64,000 nucleotides of DNA from Nocardia acididurans (GTDB lineage: Bacteria > Actinomycetota > Actinomycetes > Mycobacteriales > Mycobacteriaceae): contig NZ_JAERRJ010000007.1 of the NCBI RefSeq assembly GCF_016741815.1, positions 455,389-519,388 on the forward strand, given 5' to 3'. The notes under the pieces were generated by a model. The model was not told the origin of the DNA and searched no databases. It saw only the letters and a list, made by a program, of their open reading frames with translations. Numbering within the stretch: position 1 is the stretch's first letter; each line of letters opens with the position of its first letter. Positions 8,912-17,310 of the stretch are shown here, in pieces. A program made the translations under genes and the position numbers.

Positions 8912-9139
8912 TCACGAACTGACGAGCAGTTCCTCCCGCAGCCGCGTCAGCGCCCGATGCTGCATGACCCGCACCGTGTCCGGGCTCAGCCCCATCGCGT
9001 CGGCACAGCGTTCCACCGTCCAGCCCAACCCGATTCGCACGAAGAGCAGCGTGTGATAGATCGGCCCGCACGCCTCCAGCACCGCGTCCGACAGCGGCCC
9101 GGACGAACCGGCGGGCAGGTCGGCGACCAAGGATTTCAT
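8912..9139 (-). CDS. Orphan sigma-70 region 4-like helix-turn-helix protein
   Basis: This 75-residue protein starts at ATG 9139 behind a strong AAGGAGG. Its second half, GWTVERCADAMGLSPDTVRV followed by MQHRALTRLREEL, matches region 4 of ECF sigma factors, the -35-binding helix-turn-helix, but there is no region 2 here or in neighbouring frames. It could be a stand-alone DNA-binding or anti-sigma-binding domain. It converges with the LLM gene, 33 nt apart. Confidence 0.7.
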   Translation of the reverse strand: MKSLVADLPAGSSGPLSDAVLEACGPIYHTLLFVRIGLGWTVERCADAMGLSPDTVRVMQHRALTRLREELLVSS

Positions 9140-9451
9140 CACGATCTCGCCTCCTTCCAACGCTTTTCAGCCTAGGAACGCGGCAGTTCAGCATTGACAA
9201 GGCAATGGATAGAGAATCGATAGAACGCACGCCACCGAACCGATCCGGTCGTCGGCGGCCGCCGAGCCCGCTTCCAACCGTTCTCCAACAGCTTGTTGGC
9301 CGATGCCGAACCCGCGCCCCGACAGCGTGTGTTGCCGGGGAGTCCGACCATGGAGATTCCAGGTTCTGGGCGGTGGCGTGACCGGCGGACAGTGACGAGT
9401 GCGCGGGTGCTGTGGAACACTCACTGCTGAGGGGTTGCTCGACAGTGGTGG
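9140..9451. other. Intergenic region between sigma-like and UbiB-like genes
   Basis: This 312-nt divergent region should hold the promoters of both flanking genes. Possible reading frames lack ribosome binding sites and have atypical residue content. A small inverted repeat GAAC-N6-GTTC lies near 9176-9189. Nothing else is recognisable. Confidence 0.45.
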
Positions 9452-10852
9452 GTGATGGTGAATTCGGGTTCCGGGGATGACGCGCAGTGGCGGCGGTGGC
9501 GTCGGCGGCCGCGCTCCGAGGGGCAGTTGCCGACCGGGCGAATAGTGCGCGGTGCCAAGCTCGTTCAGTTGCCGGCGGCGCACGCCGGGCGCGAGATCGC
9601 CGGGGTGGGGCGCCGGGTCATGGGGCAGTCGGCGGCGCAGGTGCGTGCGGATATCGAGATGCGTACGGCGCAGCATCTTTTCGAGGTGCTGGGCGAGTTG
9701 AAGGGCTGCGCGGCCAAGCTCGGGCAGGTGCTGGCGATTTATCGGAAAGCGTTGCCGCTGGGGTTGGGTGAGCCCTACGGGGAGGCGTTGAGCCGGTTGC
9801 AGTATGCCGCGCCCGCCATGCATCCGGCGGTCGTGCATCAGGTGCTGGCGCAGGAGTTCGGTGCCGAATGGCGGGCGTTGTTCCGGGAATTCGAGAATCG
9901 GCCCGCGGCTGCGGCCACGATCGGTCAGGTGCATCGCGGCGTGTGGTCCGATGGCACACCGGTGGCGGTGAAGGTCATGTATCCCGGTGCGCGGGAGGCT
10001 GTCGCGGCGGATCTGCGGCAGTTGCGGCAGCTGTCGGGGATCCTGGGATCGATCTTCCCCGGCGCGGATATCGGCGCGCTGCTCGACACCCTCGCGCTGT
10101 GCGTCGGCACCGAACTCGACTATCCGCGCGAGGCCGCCAACCAGCGCGAATTCGCGCAGGTCTTCGCCGATGATCCCGAGTTCGCCGTGCCGCGGGTGAT
10201 CGCGCACGGCGAGACAGTGATCGTCGGCGAATGGCTCGCGGGCACACCGCTGTCCAAGGCCATGCCCGCCCTCGGCCCCGCCGAACGCAGCCGCCTGGGT
10301 CTGCTGGTGCTGCGTTTCCTCAAGACCGCGTACGGTCGCAGCGGCCGTCTCTACAGCGACGTCCATCCGGGCAATTTCCTCCGGCTCCCCGACGGCCGGC
10401 TCGGCATCGTGGATTTCGGAGCCTGCGACACCTACCCCGCGCAGTTCGACACGATCATTGCCGAACTCGCCGACGCGCTGTACGGCGGCAATCCCCAGGC
10501 GGTCGTGGAAGCCATGCGCCGCAACGGATTCCTGCGTCCCGGTCAGGATTTCGACCCGGTCGAGCTGACCGCCGCCGTCGCCCCGTTCCTCGATATCCTG
10601 CTGCTCCCGGAGTTCCGTCTCGACACCGACTGGCTGCGCGAACGCGTCGATTCCGTCACCGATATCCGGCTGTCCAACGTCTTCCGTCACCTCACCCTGC
10701 CGCCGGGCCTGGTTCCGCTCGCCCGCGCGGCCGTCACCGGTCTGGGCATGATGTGCCAGCTCCGCACGGTCGGCCCGGTGCGCGACGAATATCTGGCCTG
10801 GCTACCGGAACTCGCCGATGTGGTCCGCCGACACGAGTCCGCCGCACGATAG
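9452..10852 (+). CDS. ABC1/UbiB-family atypical protein kinase-like protein
   Basis: The product has 466 residues with UbiB/AarF/COQ8 motifs in order: the KxGQ signature (AAKLGQVLAIYRKALP), the Ala-rich nucleotide loop (AAAATIGQVHRGVWSDG), the VAVKV lysine, the ExD motif TELDYPREAANQ, DVHPGNFL and VDFGAC (metal-binding Asp). No transmembrane C-terminus is evident, unlike proteobacterial UbiB. The family supports quinone or isoprenoid-lipid biogenesis by an ATPase/kinase activity; in actinomycetes the role is open. GTG 9452 is followed by ATG 9455, so the exact start is uncertain by a few residues. Confidence 0.85.
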   Translation: MMVNSGSGDDAQWRRWRRRPRSEGQLPTGRIVRGAKLVQLPAAHAGREIAGVGRRVMGQSAAQVRADIEMRTAQHLFEVLGELKGCAAKLGQVLAIYRKALPLGLGEPYGEALSRLQYAAPAMHPAVVHQVLAQEFGAEWRALFREFENRPAAAATIGQVHRGVWSDGTPVAVKVMYPGAREAVAADLRQLRQLSGILGSIFPGADIGALLDTLALCVGTELDYPREAANQREFAQVFADDPEFAVPRVIAHGETVIVGEWLAGTPLSKAMPALGPAERSRLGLLVLRFLKTAYGRSGRLYSDVHPGNFLRLPDGRLGIVDFGACDTYPAQFDTIIAELADALYGGNPQAVVEAMRRNGFLRPGQDFDPVELTAAVAPFLDILLLPEFRLDTDWLRERVDSVTDIRLSNVFRHLTLPPGLVPLARAAVTGLGMMCQLRTVGPVRDEYLAWLPELADVVRRHESAAR

Positions 10853-10861
10853 CCGGGCCGC

Positions 10862-12118
10862 TCAGCTTCGGGTGGGCACCGGCGGCGACGGGGCGAAGGT
10901 GACCGGCAGGGCGGTCAGCGCGCGGTGGAAAGGTCCGGGCCGCCAGGTCAATTCGCTGCGGGTGACCGCGAGGCTGATATCCGGGAGCGCGTCGAGCAGC
11001 TGATCGACGGCCTCCTGCGCGATGAGGTAGGCCAGCGAGCTGGCGGGACAGGCGTGCGGGCCCGCACCCCAGGCGAGGTGCGAGCGGTTGCCGGCGAAAT
11101 CGCCGGTGCGGATGGCGGGGTCGGTGTTGCAGGCCGCCATGCTGATGACGACGGGCTGATGCGCGGGCAGCCAGGTGTCCTCCAGGAAGACGGGCTGGCG
11201 CGGAAAACTGATGCAGAAGTTGGCCATCGGCGGATCGTCGAAGAGCACTTCGTCGAGGGCGTCGCGGGTGGCGAGGGTGCCGCCGAGCACGCTGTCGCCG
11301 AAGCGGTCGTCCACCAGCATGAGCAGCAGGGTGTTCACGATCAGGTTCTGCTGCGGCTCGATGCCCGCGCCGTAGAGGGTGGCGAGCTGATGCACCATCT
11401 CGGTGTCGGTCAGGTTGGCGGGGTGGCGCAGCATGCGGGTGGTGACGTCCTCACCGGGTTCGGCGCGCTTGTGCAGGGTCAGTCGTAGCAGCGCGTCGAC
11501 GAGCAGCTTGTTGCCCCGCTCCGCGCCGACGCCTTCGAAGACGGCCCGCATGCCCTCGGCCGCCTGTCCGGCGATCTCCACCGGGCAGCCGAGCAGACTG
11601 TTGAGCACCTGGAAGGCGAGCGGAAAAGCGTAGTCGCGCACCAGATCCGCGGTTCCCGCCGCACAGAACGAGTTGACCAGCGAGACGGCGACGCGTTCCA
11701 CGGTGCCCTGCAGCCGGTACCGGTCGATGCCGGTCAGTCCCGCGGTATTGGTCTGCCGGTAGCGGGCGTGCTCATTTCCCGCGTTGCGCAACGCGTTCGG
11801 CCGCCACTGCATCATGGGCAGCACCGGGCAGTCGGCGGGCACGCCCTCCTGCCAGACGCGGGGGTCGGCCGGGAAGCGGTCGGGATCGTTGAAAATCTGT
11901 ACCGCCGTGCGATATCCGAGCACCAGGGTGGCGGGTACTCCGGGCGACAGTTCGACCGGGGCCAGCGCGCCGAACTTCGCGCGCATCTCCCGATACGCCA
12001 GATGCGGGTCGGCCGCGAACTCGGGTGTGTACATCGGTACGCGCACACCGGATTCGAAGGAGGCGGCATGCGGATCACGGGCCGCGGGAACGGAAACCGC
12101 GGGAACTGACTCTGACAT
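10862..12118 (-). CDS. Atypical cytochrome P450 lacking the ExxR arginine
   Basis: The product has 418 residues with a bacterial P450 fold and a heme loop WGAGPHACPASSLA with the cysteine ligand. The K-helix ExxR motif is degenerate: ALDEVLFDDPPMANF keeps Glu but has Phe for Arg. The I-helix reads GAGIEPQQN, keeping the acid but lacking the usual Thr. The same unusual features are known in actinobacterial CYP157-type enzymes, to which this may belong. ATG 12118 has GGAG upstream. No conservon genes are adjacent. It lies downstream of gapB-like on the same strand but behind a terminator, so it is transcribed separately. Confidence 0.88.
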   Translation of the reverse strand: MSESVPAVSVPAARDPHAASFESGVRVPMYTPEFAADPHLAYREMRAKFGALAPVELSPGVPATLVLGYRTAVQIFNDPDRFPADPRVWQEGVPADCPVLPMMQWRPNALRNAGNEHARYRQTNTAGLTGIDRYRLQGTVERVAVSLVNSFCAAGTADLVRDYAFPLAFQVLNSLLGCPVEIAGQAAEGMRAVFEGVGAERGNKLLVDALLRLTLHKRAEPGEDVTTRMLRHPANLTDTEMVHQLATLYGAGIEPQQNLIVNTLLLMLVDDRFGDSVLGGTLATRDALDEVLFDDPPMANFCISFPRQPVFLEDTWLPAHQPVVISMAACNTDPAIRTGDFAGNRSHLAWGAGPHACPASSLAYLIAQEAVDQLLDALPDISLAVTRSELTWRPGPFHRALTALPVTFAPSPPVPTRS

Positions 12119-12234
12119 CGAACGAACTCCACGCGGTGAACGACATTCCCCCCGCCGAACACCGCACATCCCGGACGTGGAACGACGTCACCTTACCGAC
12201 GCGTAAGGCCAGAGGTGTGGATTTCGCCACCAAT

Positions 12235-12264
12235 CCGCTGGGCCGGATCGCTCCGGCCCAGCGG
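12235..12264 (-). terminator. Hairpin terminator after the GAPDH gene
   Basis: A perfect 13-bp stem (12235-12247 with 12252-12264) closes a TCGC loop, beginning about 20 nt after the GAPDH stop codon and upstream of the P450. There is no long U-tract, as is common in actinomycetes. Confidence 0.8.
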
Positions 12265-12284
12265 CAGTTGATGTTTCGCCGCGA

Positions 12285-13769
12285 TCAGCCGGCGTCGGCG
12301 GCGGACAGCACGCGCTCCTCGGCGACCGTGGACAGTGCCGCGGGCAGCGGATAGGTCGGGTACTCGATCCCCGAGATGTACTGCACGGTCCGCACGACCT
12401 GGCACGAGTAACCGAATTCGTTGTCGTACCAGACGTAGAGGATGGCGGTGTCGCCCTCGACGATGGTGGCGTTGGCGTCGATGATGGACGCCGCCCGCGA
12501 GCCGATGAAGTCGCTGGAGACGACATCGGTGGCGGCGGTGTAGTCCAGGTTGCGGCTCAGCGGACCGGACAGGGAGACGCCGCGCAGGTAGGCCAGCACG
12601 TCCTCCTTGGTGGTCTCCCGCTCGAGCTGCAGGTTGAGGATCGCGACCGACACATCCGGCGTGGGGACGCGAATGGAGTTGCCGGTGATCTTGGCCTTGA
12701 AGTCCGGCATGGCCTTGGCGACCGCGGAGGCCGCGCCGGTCTCGGTCAGCACCAGGTTGAACGGCGCGGACCGGCCGCGGCGATCGGCCTTGTGGTAGTT
12801 GTCCAGCAGGTTCTGGTCATTGGTGAACGAGTGCACCGTCTCCACGTGCCCGCGCAGGATGCCGTACTCGTCGTCCATGGCCTTGAGCGGCGGCACGATG
12901 GCGTTGGTGGTGCAGGAGGCGCAGGAGAAGATCTGCTGCGTGACGTCCTGGTCGCGGTGGTTGACGCCGTGCACGATATTCGGCACGTCACCCTTGCCGG
13001 GCGCGGTGAGCACGACCTTCGCGATGCCGGGGCGCAGATGCTGTTCGAGCCCGGCGCGGTCGCGCCACTTGCCGGTGTTGTCGATCAGGATGGCGTCGTC
13101 GATCCCGTACTCGGTGTAGTCGATCGCGGCCGGGTCGTTGCTGTAGATGAACTTGATGACATTGCCGTTGGCGATGATCGTGTTGTTCTCGGTGTCGACC
13201 TTGATGGTGCCGTTGAACTGACCGTGCACCGAGTCCCGGCGCAGCAGCGAGGCCCGCTTCACCAGATCGCCCTCACCGCCCTTGCGCACCACGACGGCCC
13301 GCAGCCGCAGCCCGTTGCCGGAGCCGGCCTTCTCGATGAGCAGGCGGGTCACCAGCCGGCCGATGCGGCCGAAGCCGTACAGCACAACATCTTTCGGGCC
13401 CGGCGCCTGCGCCTTGCCGCCGATCACGTCGGCCAGGGCGACCGCGGTGAACTCCGCGATGGACAGTCCGCGTCCGTCCACCCGGTAGGCGGTCACCAGC
13501 TGGCCGAGGTCGACCTTGCACGGTCCCAGATCCAGTTCGCTGAGCGCCTGCAGGAAGGGCAGGGTCTCGTCCACCGACAGCTCTTCACCCTCGATCTGCC
13601 GGGCGAAGCGGTGTGTGCGCAGGATGCTGATGACCGACTTGTTCACCAGCGACCGGCTGTGCAGCAGGATCGTCACACCCTTGGCCCGATACAACGTGCC
13701 GATGATGGGAATCATCGCCTCCGCGGCGGCTTCCTGCGCGTTCCAGCGATCGAGCTGTTCGGTATTCAA
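12285..13769 (-). CDS. Long-type glyceraldehyde-3-phosphate dehydrogenase (GapB-like)
   Basis: The product has 494 residues, about 150 longer than classical GAPDH because of a ~125-residue N-terminal extension. The Rossmann motif GFGRIGR is at 132-138 and the catalytic Cys286 lies in SCASCTTNA. It interconverts glyceraldehyde-3-phosphate and 1,3-bisphosphoglycerate. The length and extension match the second GAPDH (GapB/GapX) of corynebacteria and relatives, which serves gluconeogenesis and can use NADP. It is a single gene followed by a strong hairpin. Confidence 0.9.
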   Translation of the reverse strand: MNTEQLDRWNAQEAAAEAMIPIIGTLYRAKGVTILLHSRSLVNKSVISILRTHRFARQIEGEELSVDETLPFLQALSELDLGPCKVDLGQLVTAYRVDGRGLSIAEFTAVALADVIGGKAQAPGPKDVVLYGFGRIGRLVTRLLIEKAGSGNGLRLRAVVVRKGGEGDLVKRASLLRRDSVHGQFNGTIKVDTENNTIIANGNVIKFIYSNDPAAIDYTEYGIDDAILIDNTGKWRDRAGLEQHLRPGIAKVVLTAPGKGDVPNIVHGVNHRDQDVTQQIFSCASCTTNAIVPPLKAMDDEYGILRGHVETVHSFTNDQNLLDNYHKADRRGRSAPFNLVLTETGAASAVAKAMPDFKAKITGNSIRVPTPDVSVAILNLQLERETTKEDVLAYLRGVSLSGPLSRNLDYTAATDVVSSDFIGSRAASIIDANATIVEGDTAILYVWYDNEFGYSCQVVRTVQYISGIEYPTYPLPAALSTVAEERVLSAADAG

Positions 13770-13874
13770 GACAGGTCCTCGGGTCTCTCGAATTGTGTTC
13801 GCCCTTCGATGCTAGTGAGGCCCGAGATTTCACAGAGACCGGATACCCCCTGGTGAGGACGTCCGAGAGCTGCG

Positions 13875-14411
13875 TCACACGACTTTCACGCCGAGCACCT
13901 GGAAACTGCCCGCGCGATAACCGCCCACCAGGCACCCGGTGACCGCACCGGGGCTGATCTCCGGCGGACCGGTCAGGACCTGCAGCATCTTGCCCGAACC
14001 GAGCCCTCCGACGATCTTGAGGTTATTGGTCATCTGCTGTCCGAGCGTCCACTCCCAGGACCCGATCACATGGCTGTTCTGTCCGTTGTCCCAGATGACG
14101 AGCAGGTCCGCGCGCCCGCCGCGGCTGCCGTAGCAGGTGGCCGCCGGTTCGAAGCTGCTGCCGATGATGGTCCCGACCCCGATATCGGTGGGGCCGCCCT
14201 GACAGCCGACCAGGTGCCCGCCGACATTGCTGCCCACCGGCGCCTGCGAACTGCCCGAGTACCCGGGGCCGTTCGCCTGCCAGGTCAGCGTTCCCGCACT
14301 GCAGCCACCGGTATCCAAACCCTCGGCTGCCGCGTTCCCGCTGGTGATGACCCCCGCGATCAGGAGGGCCGACGCCCCCGCCGCGCCGAGGGTCGCTCGA
14401 AGAATCGACAT
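13875..14411 (-). CDS. Secreted protein of unknown function
   Basis: The product has 178 residues. ATG 14411 follows GAGAGG and gives a signal peptide (ILRATLGAAGASALLIAGVI, cleavage near GNAAA-EG). The mature chain is rich in Gly, Ser and Thr with four cysteines spread along its length and no recognised catalytic motif. It is probably an exported beta-rich envelope protein. Its family was not recognised. Confidence 0.65.
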   Translation of the reverse strand: MSILRATLGAAGASALLIAGVITSGNAAAEGLDTGGCSAGTLTWQANGPGYSGSSQAPVGSNVGGHLVGCQGGPTDIGVGTIIGSSFEPAATCYGSRGGRADLLVIWDNGQNSHVIGSWEWTLGQQMTNNLKIVGGLGSGKMLQVLTGPPEISPGAVTGCLVGGYRAGSFQVLGVKVV

Positions 14412-14565
14412 GTCCCGCACCTCTCTCGTGATCGTCATTGATCGAACTGGAGTGGCAACAACAACATCGTCTTTGGTTCGAGACTAGGCAGCGATGATCT
14501 CGTGTGCAATTCGATCAATTGACCATGAGAAGGGTTGAGCGGCCGCAGCCGGGTTATTGCCGAAC

Positions 14566-14850
14566 ATGGCAGCCAGGGAGATCTCGATACGGGTGAAGAA
14601 GAGCGATTGGCTCGCACTGCGGGACGCGGCCGAATGCGCGGGTATGGGGGTCGAGGCCTATATCGCCTGGAGCGTGCGGCTGCTCGCGCTGCAGGCCCGC
14701 GCGGGAGGCGCTGGGCGGCACGGAGTTTCGGCACGCCCCGCACCCGTGCGACGGCGCGCCGCGATTCCCGACGATCCGGAATCGGCGGCGTGGACCGACA
14801 GTTTCGCCGAGCGGCTGTCGCATCGGGCCGAGCAGTTCCGCGACGAATGA
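14566..14850 (+). CDS. Small ribbon-helix-helix-like hypothetical protein
   Basis: The product has 94 residues. The first 45 (EISIRVKKSDWLALRDAAEC, then GVEAYIAWSVRLLAL) have the strand-helix-helix pattern of ribbon-helix-helix or CopG-type DNA-binding proteins, followed by a polar linker and an acidic C-terminal helix (WTDSFAERLSHRAEQF). No toxin gene is adjacent. TTG 14557 in frame is an alternative start. It converges with the polymerase gene 16 nt downstream. Confidence 0.55.
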   Translation: MAAREISIRVKKSDWLALRDAAECAGMGVEAYIAWSVRLLALQARAGGAGRHGVSARPAPVRRRAAIPDDPESAAWTDSFAERLSHRAEQFRDE

Positions 14851-14866
14851 GCCACGCGGCACGCGC

Positions 14867-16531
14867 CTACTTGGCGTCGCCGTAGCACTGCACCACCGCC
14901 GAGGTGAACGGGAAGCGCACGGGCGTCGGGCCGAAGGCGATCCGGCCCGCGGCGTCGGCCGCCGCGGCGATCATCGCGGCCACCGTGGCGGCTTCCACCT
15001 CGGGGCAGTGCACGATCACCTCGTCGTGCTGGAAGAACACCAGTTCGGCGCGCAGCCCGGCCTGTGCCATGGCCTGACGCAGGCCCGCGAGCACCAGCAG
15101 CGCCCAATCGGCGGCACTGCCCTGTACGACGAAATTCCGGGTGAACCGGCCCCGCGCGCGGGCGCGGGCGCTGGAACCGTAGTCGGCCGAATCCTCCGGA
15201 TCGATCGCCTCCGCGGATGCCACCGAGGCCGGGGTGCAGGTGCGGCCCAGCCAGGTTCGCACCAGGCGGCCCTGTTCTCCGGCGGTGGCCGCGTCGTCGA
15301 CATAGGCGACCGCCGCCGGATAGCGGCGGCGCAGTTCGGCCATATGGGTCAGCGCGTCACCGGAGGTCTGGCCGTAGATCGCGCCCAGCATGGCGATCTT
15401 GGCCTGGGCGCGGTCGCCGCCGAAGGCGCGCGCGGCCAGATCCGCGTAGAGGTCCTCGCCGCGCCCGGCCACCTCCATCAGACCCCGATCGCGCGAGATG
15501 GCGGCCAGGACACGCGGTTCCATCTGATCGGCGTCGGCGACCACCAGGCTCCAGCCCGGATCGGCGCGGATCGCCTGCCGAACCACCTTCGGAATCTGCA
15601 GTGCGCCACCACCATTGGTGGTCCAGCGGCCGGTGACCGTGCCGCCCGGCAGATATTCGGGCCGGAAGCGGCCGTCGTGCACCCACTGTTCGAGCCAGGA
15701 CCAGCCGTGCGCGGTGTAGAGGCGATAGAGCGATTTGTATTCCAGCAGCGGCGCCACCGCCGGATGGTCGATCTCCTGCAGCTCCCACTTCCGCGTGGAG
15801 GACAGTGAAATGCCCACGCGGGCGAAGGCTTTGACGATCTCGGCGGGCAGATCCGGTCGCACCCGCACGCCGTCGCCGAAGGCCCGCGACACCTCCCCCG
15901 CCAGCTCCACCATCCGGCGCGGCTCGCCACCCGGAATACGTTCGCCCAGCATGCTTTCCAGCAGTTCCCGATGCACGTCCGCGCGCCAGGGAATGCCGGC
16001 GCGGGACATCTCGGCGGCCACCAGCAGGCCCGCGGATTCGGCGGCGAGCAGCAGGCGCATCCGTTCGGGGTGCTCGGTCTTCGCCGTGCGCGCCACCTGG
16101 TCCGCGTAAACCTCCAGCAGCGCGGTGAATTCGTCGATCCCGCCCGGTAGCGGCGCCGGGCCGGATTCGAACAGCGAGGGCTGGGTCTCCACCGCGCGCA
16201 GCGGGGCGTCGGCGGGGACCGGCAGCCCGTGCAGCCGCGCCCAGGCGGCCGCCAGTGAGCGCGCCTGACCCGACTGCCCTTCCTCGTGCCCGATCAACAG
16301 CGCCTCGGCGGCTTCCACGTCGTAGCACCGCTCGACCCGGACCCCGGCCGCCAGCAGCCGCCGGTACATCTCGCATGTCGAGCGCCACACCCAGCGCTCC
16401 ACCTCGGGCCGGGACCGCACCGCGTCCGCGAGCGAGGCTTCCTCGACCACCGGTCCCGCGGGGCGACCCTCGGTATCGAGCGGACATAGACGCGCACCAC
16501 CGTCGTCCGTCTCGGTTATCGCCCATCGCAT
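14867..16531 (-). CDS. Family A DNA polymerase (bifunctional 3'-5' exonuclease-like/polymerase)
   Basis: The product has 554 residues. It has the polymerase motifs A (VVADADQMEPRVLA), B (DRAQAKIAMLGAIYGQTSG) and C (QHDEVIVHCP) of family A polymerases but no 5'-nuclease domain, and the N-terminal ~200 residues form a degenerate 3'-5' exonuclease-like domain. This short form is widespread in actinomycetes in addition to full-length PolA and probably acts in repair synthesis. ATG 16531 (MRWAITETDD) is the best start; an ATG at 16561 is also in frame. Confidence 0.88.
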   Translation of the reverse strand: MRWAITETDDGGARLCPLDTEGRPAGPVVEEASLADAVRSRPEVERWVWRSTCEMYRRLLAAGVRVERCYDVEAAEALLIGHEEGQSGQARSLAAAWARLHGLPVPADAPLRAVETQPSLFESGPAPLPGGIDEFTALLEVYADQVARTAKTEHPERMRLLLAAESAGLLVAAEMSRAGIPWRADVHRELLESMLGERIPGGEPRRMVELAGEVSRAFGDGVRVRPDLPAEIVKAFARVGISLSSTRKWELQEIDHPAVAPLLEYKSLYRLYTAHGWSWLEQWVHDGRFRPEYLPGGTVTGRWTTNGGGALQIPKVVRQAIRADPGWSLVVADADQMEPRVLAAISRDRGLMEVAGRGEDLYADLAARAFGGDRAQAKIAMLGAIYGQTSGDALTHMAELRRRYPAAVAYVDDAATAGEQGRLVRTWLGRTCTPASVASAEAIDPEDSADYGSSARARARGRFTRNFVVQGSAADWALLVLAGLRQAMAQAGLRAELVFFQHDEVIVHCPEVEAATVAAMIAAAADAAGRIAFGPTPVRFPFTSAVVQCYGDAK

Positions 16532-16662
16532 GTGCCAGAGTCTCGCATCAGGCACAGACACATTCGGTCAACCAGGAGTCCGACGCCGTCGTTCGCAATA
16601 CCGTCCGGGTTGTCCGAAACCGCGCTAGTCTCCCAGGGACCGGCCTGCGGGGAGGTGGGACC

Positions 16663-17310
16663 CTGGAAACGCTGTGGAACTTCATCGTGCACCGGCGGCA
16701 TCAGCTGCTGATCGATTCCTATCTCCATGTGTCCGCGGTCGTGCAATCGGTGCTGGTGGCCACCGTCGTCGCGGTCCTGCTCGGGGTGGCGGTGTATCGC
16801 AGCGCTCTCGCCTCGGCCCTGGCCACCGCCTCGGCCAGCGCGATTCTCACCGTGCCCTCGTTCGCACTGCTGGGTCTGCTCATCCCGTTCCTGGGACTCG
16901 GTGTGGCGCCGACGATTACGGCGCTGGTGCTGTACGCGCTGCTGCCGATTCTGCGCAATACGGTGGTGGGACTGTCGGCCGTGGATCCGACGGTGGTGGA
17001 CGCGGCGCGCGGGGTCGGCATGAATCGGCTGCAGGTGCTGACGCGCATCGAACTGCCGCTGGCCTGGCCCGCCGTGCTGACCGGCATGCGGGTCAGCACC
17101 CAGCTGATCATGGGCATTCTGGCCATCGCCGCGTACGCCAAGGGCCCCGGACTCGGCAATCTCATCTTCTCCGGGCTGGCCCGGCTGGGCAGTCCGAACG
17201 CGGTGCCGCAGGCACTGGTCGGCACCGTGCTGATCGTGGTGCTGGCGCTGGTTCTGGACGGGATCTACGTTCTCGTCGGACGTTTCACCACGAGGGGGAT
17301 CCGTGACTGA
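16663..17310 (+). CDS. Osmoprotectant ABC transporter permease 1 (OpuCB/ProW-like)
   Basis: This ~215-residue integral membrane permease has about six hydrophobic segments and the EAA-like loop VDAARGVGMNRLQVLTRIEL. Conserved starts of this family correspond to the segment ETLWNFIVHRR, and the only start-like codon there is CTG at 16663, eight nucleotides after GGAGG (16651-16655). A CTG start is therefore proposed; GTG 16687 would remove the conserved N-terminus. It overlaps the ATPase gene by eight bases. It imports compatible solutes such as betaine or choline together with the three genes that follow. Confidence 0.8.
   Translation: METLWNFIVHRRHQLLIDSYLHVSAVVQSVLVATVVAVLLGVAVYRSALASALATASASAILTVPSFALLGLLIPFLGLGVAPTITALVLYALLPILRNTVVGLSAVDPTVVDAARGVGMNRLQVLTRIELPLAWPAVLTGMRVSTQLIMGILAIAAYAKGPGLGNLIFSGLARLGSPNAVPQALVGTVLIVVLALVLDGIYVLVGRFTTRGIRD

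Noticed and set aside
9188..10690. 500-residue antisense frame over the UbiB-like gene
   Set aside because: It opposes a well-conserved kinase-like protein, is Arg/Gln-rich and continues through the intergenic region.
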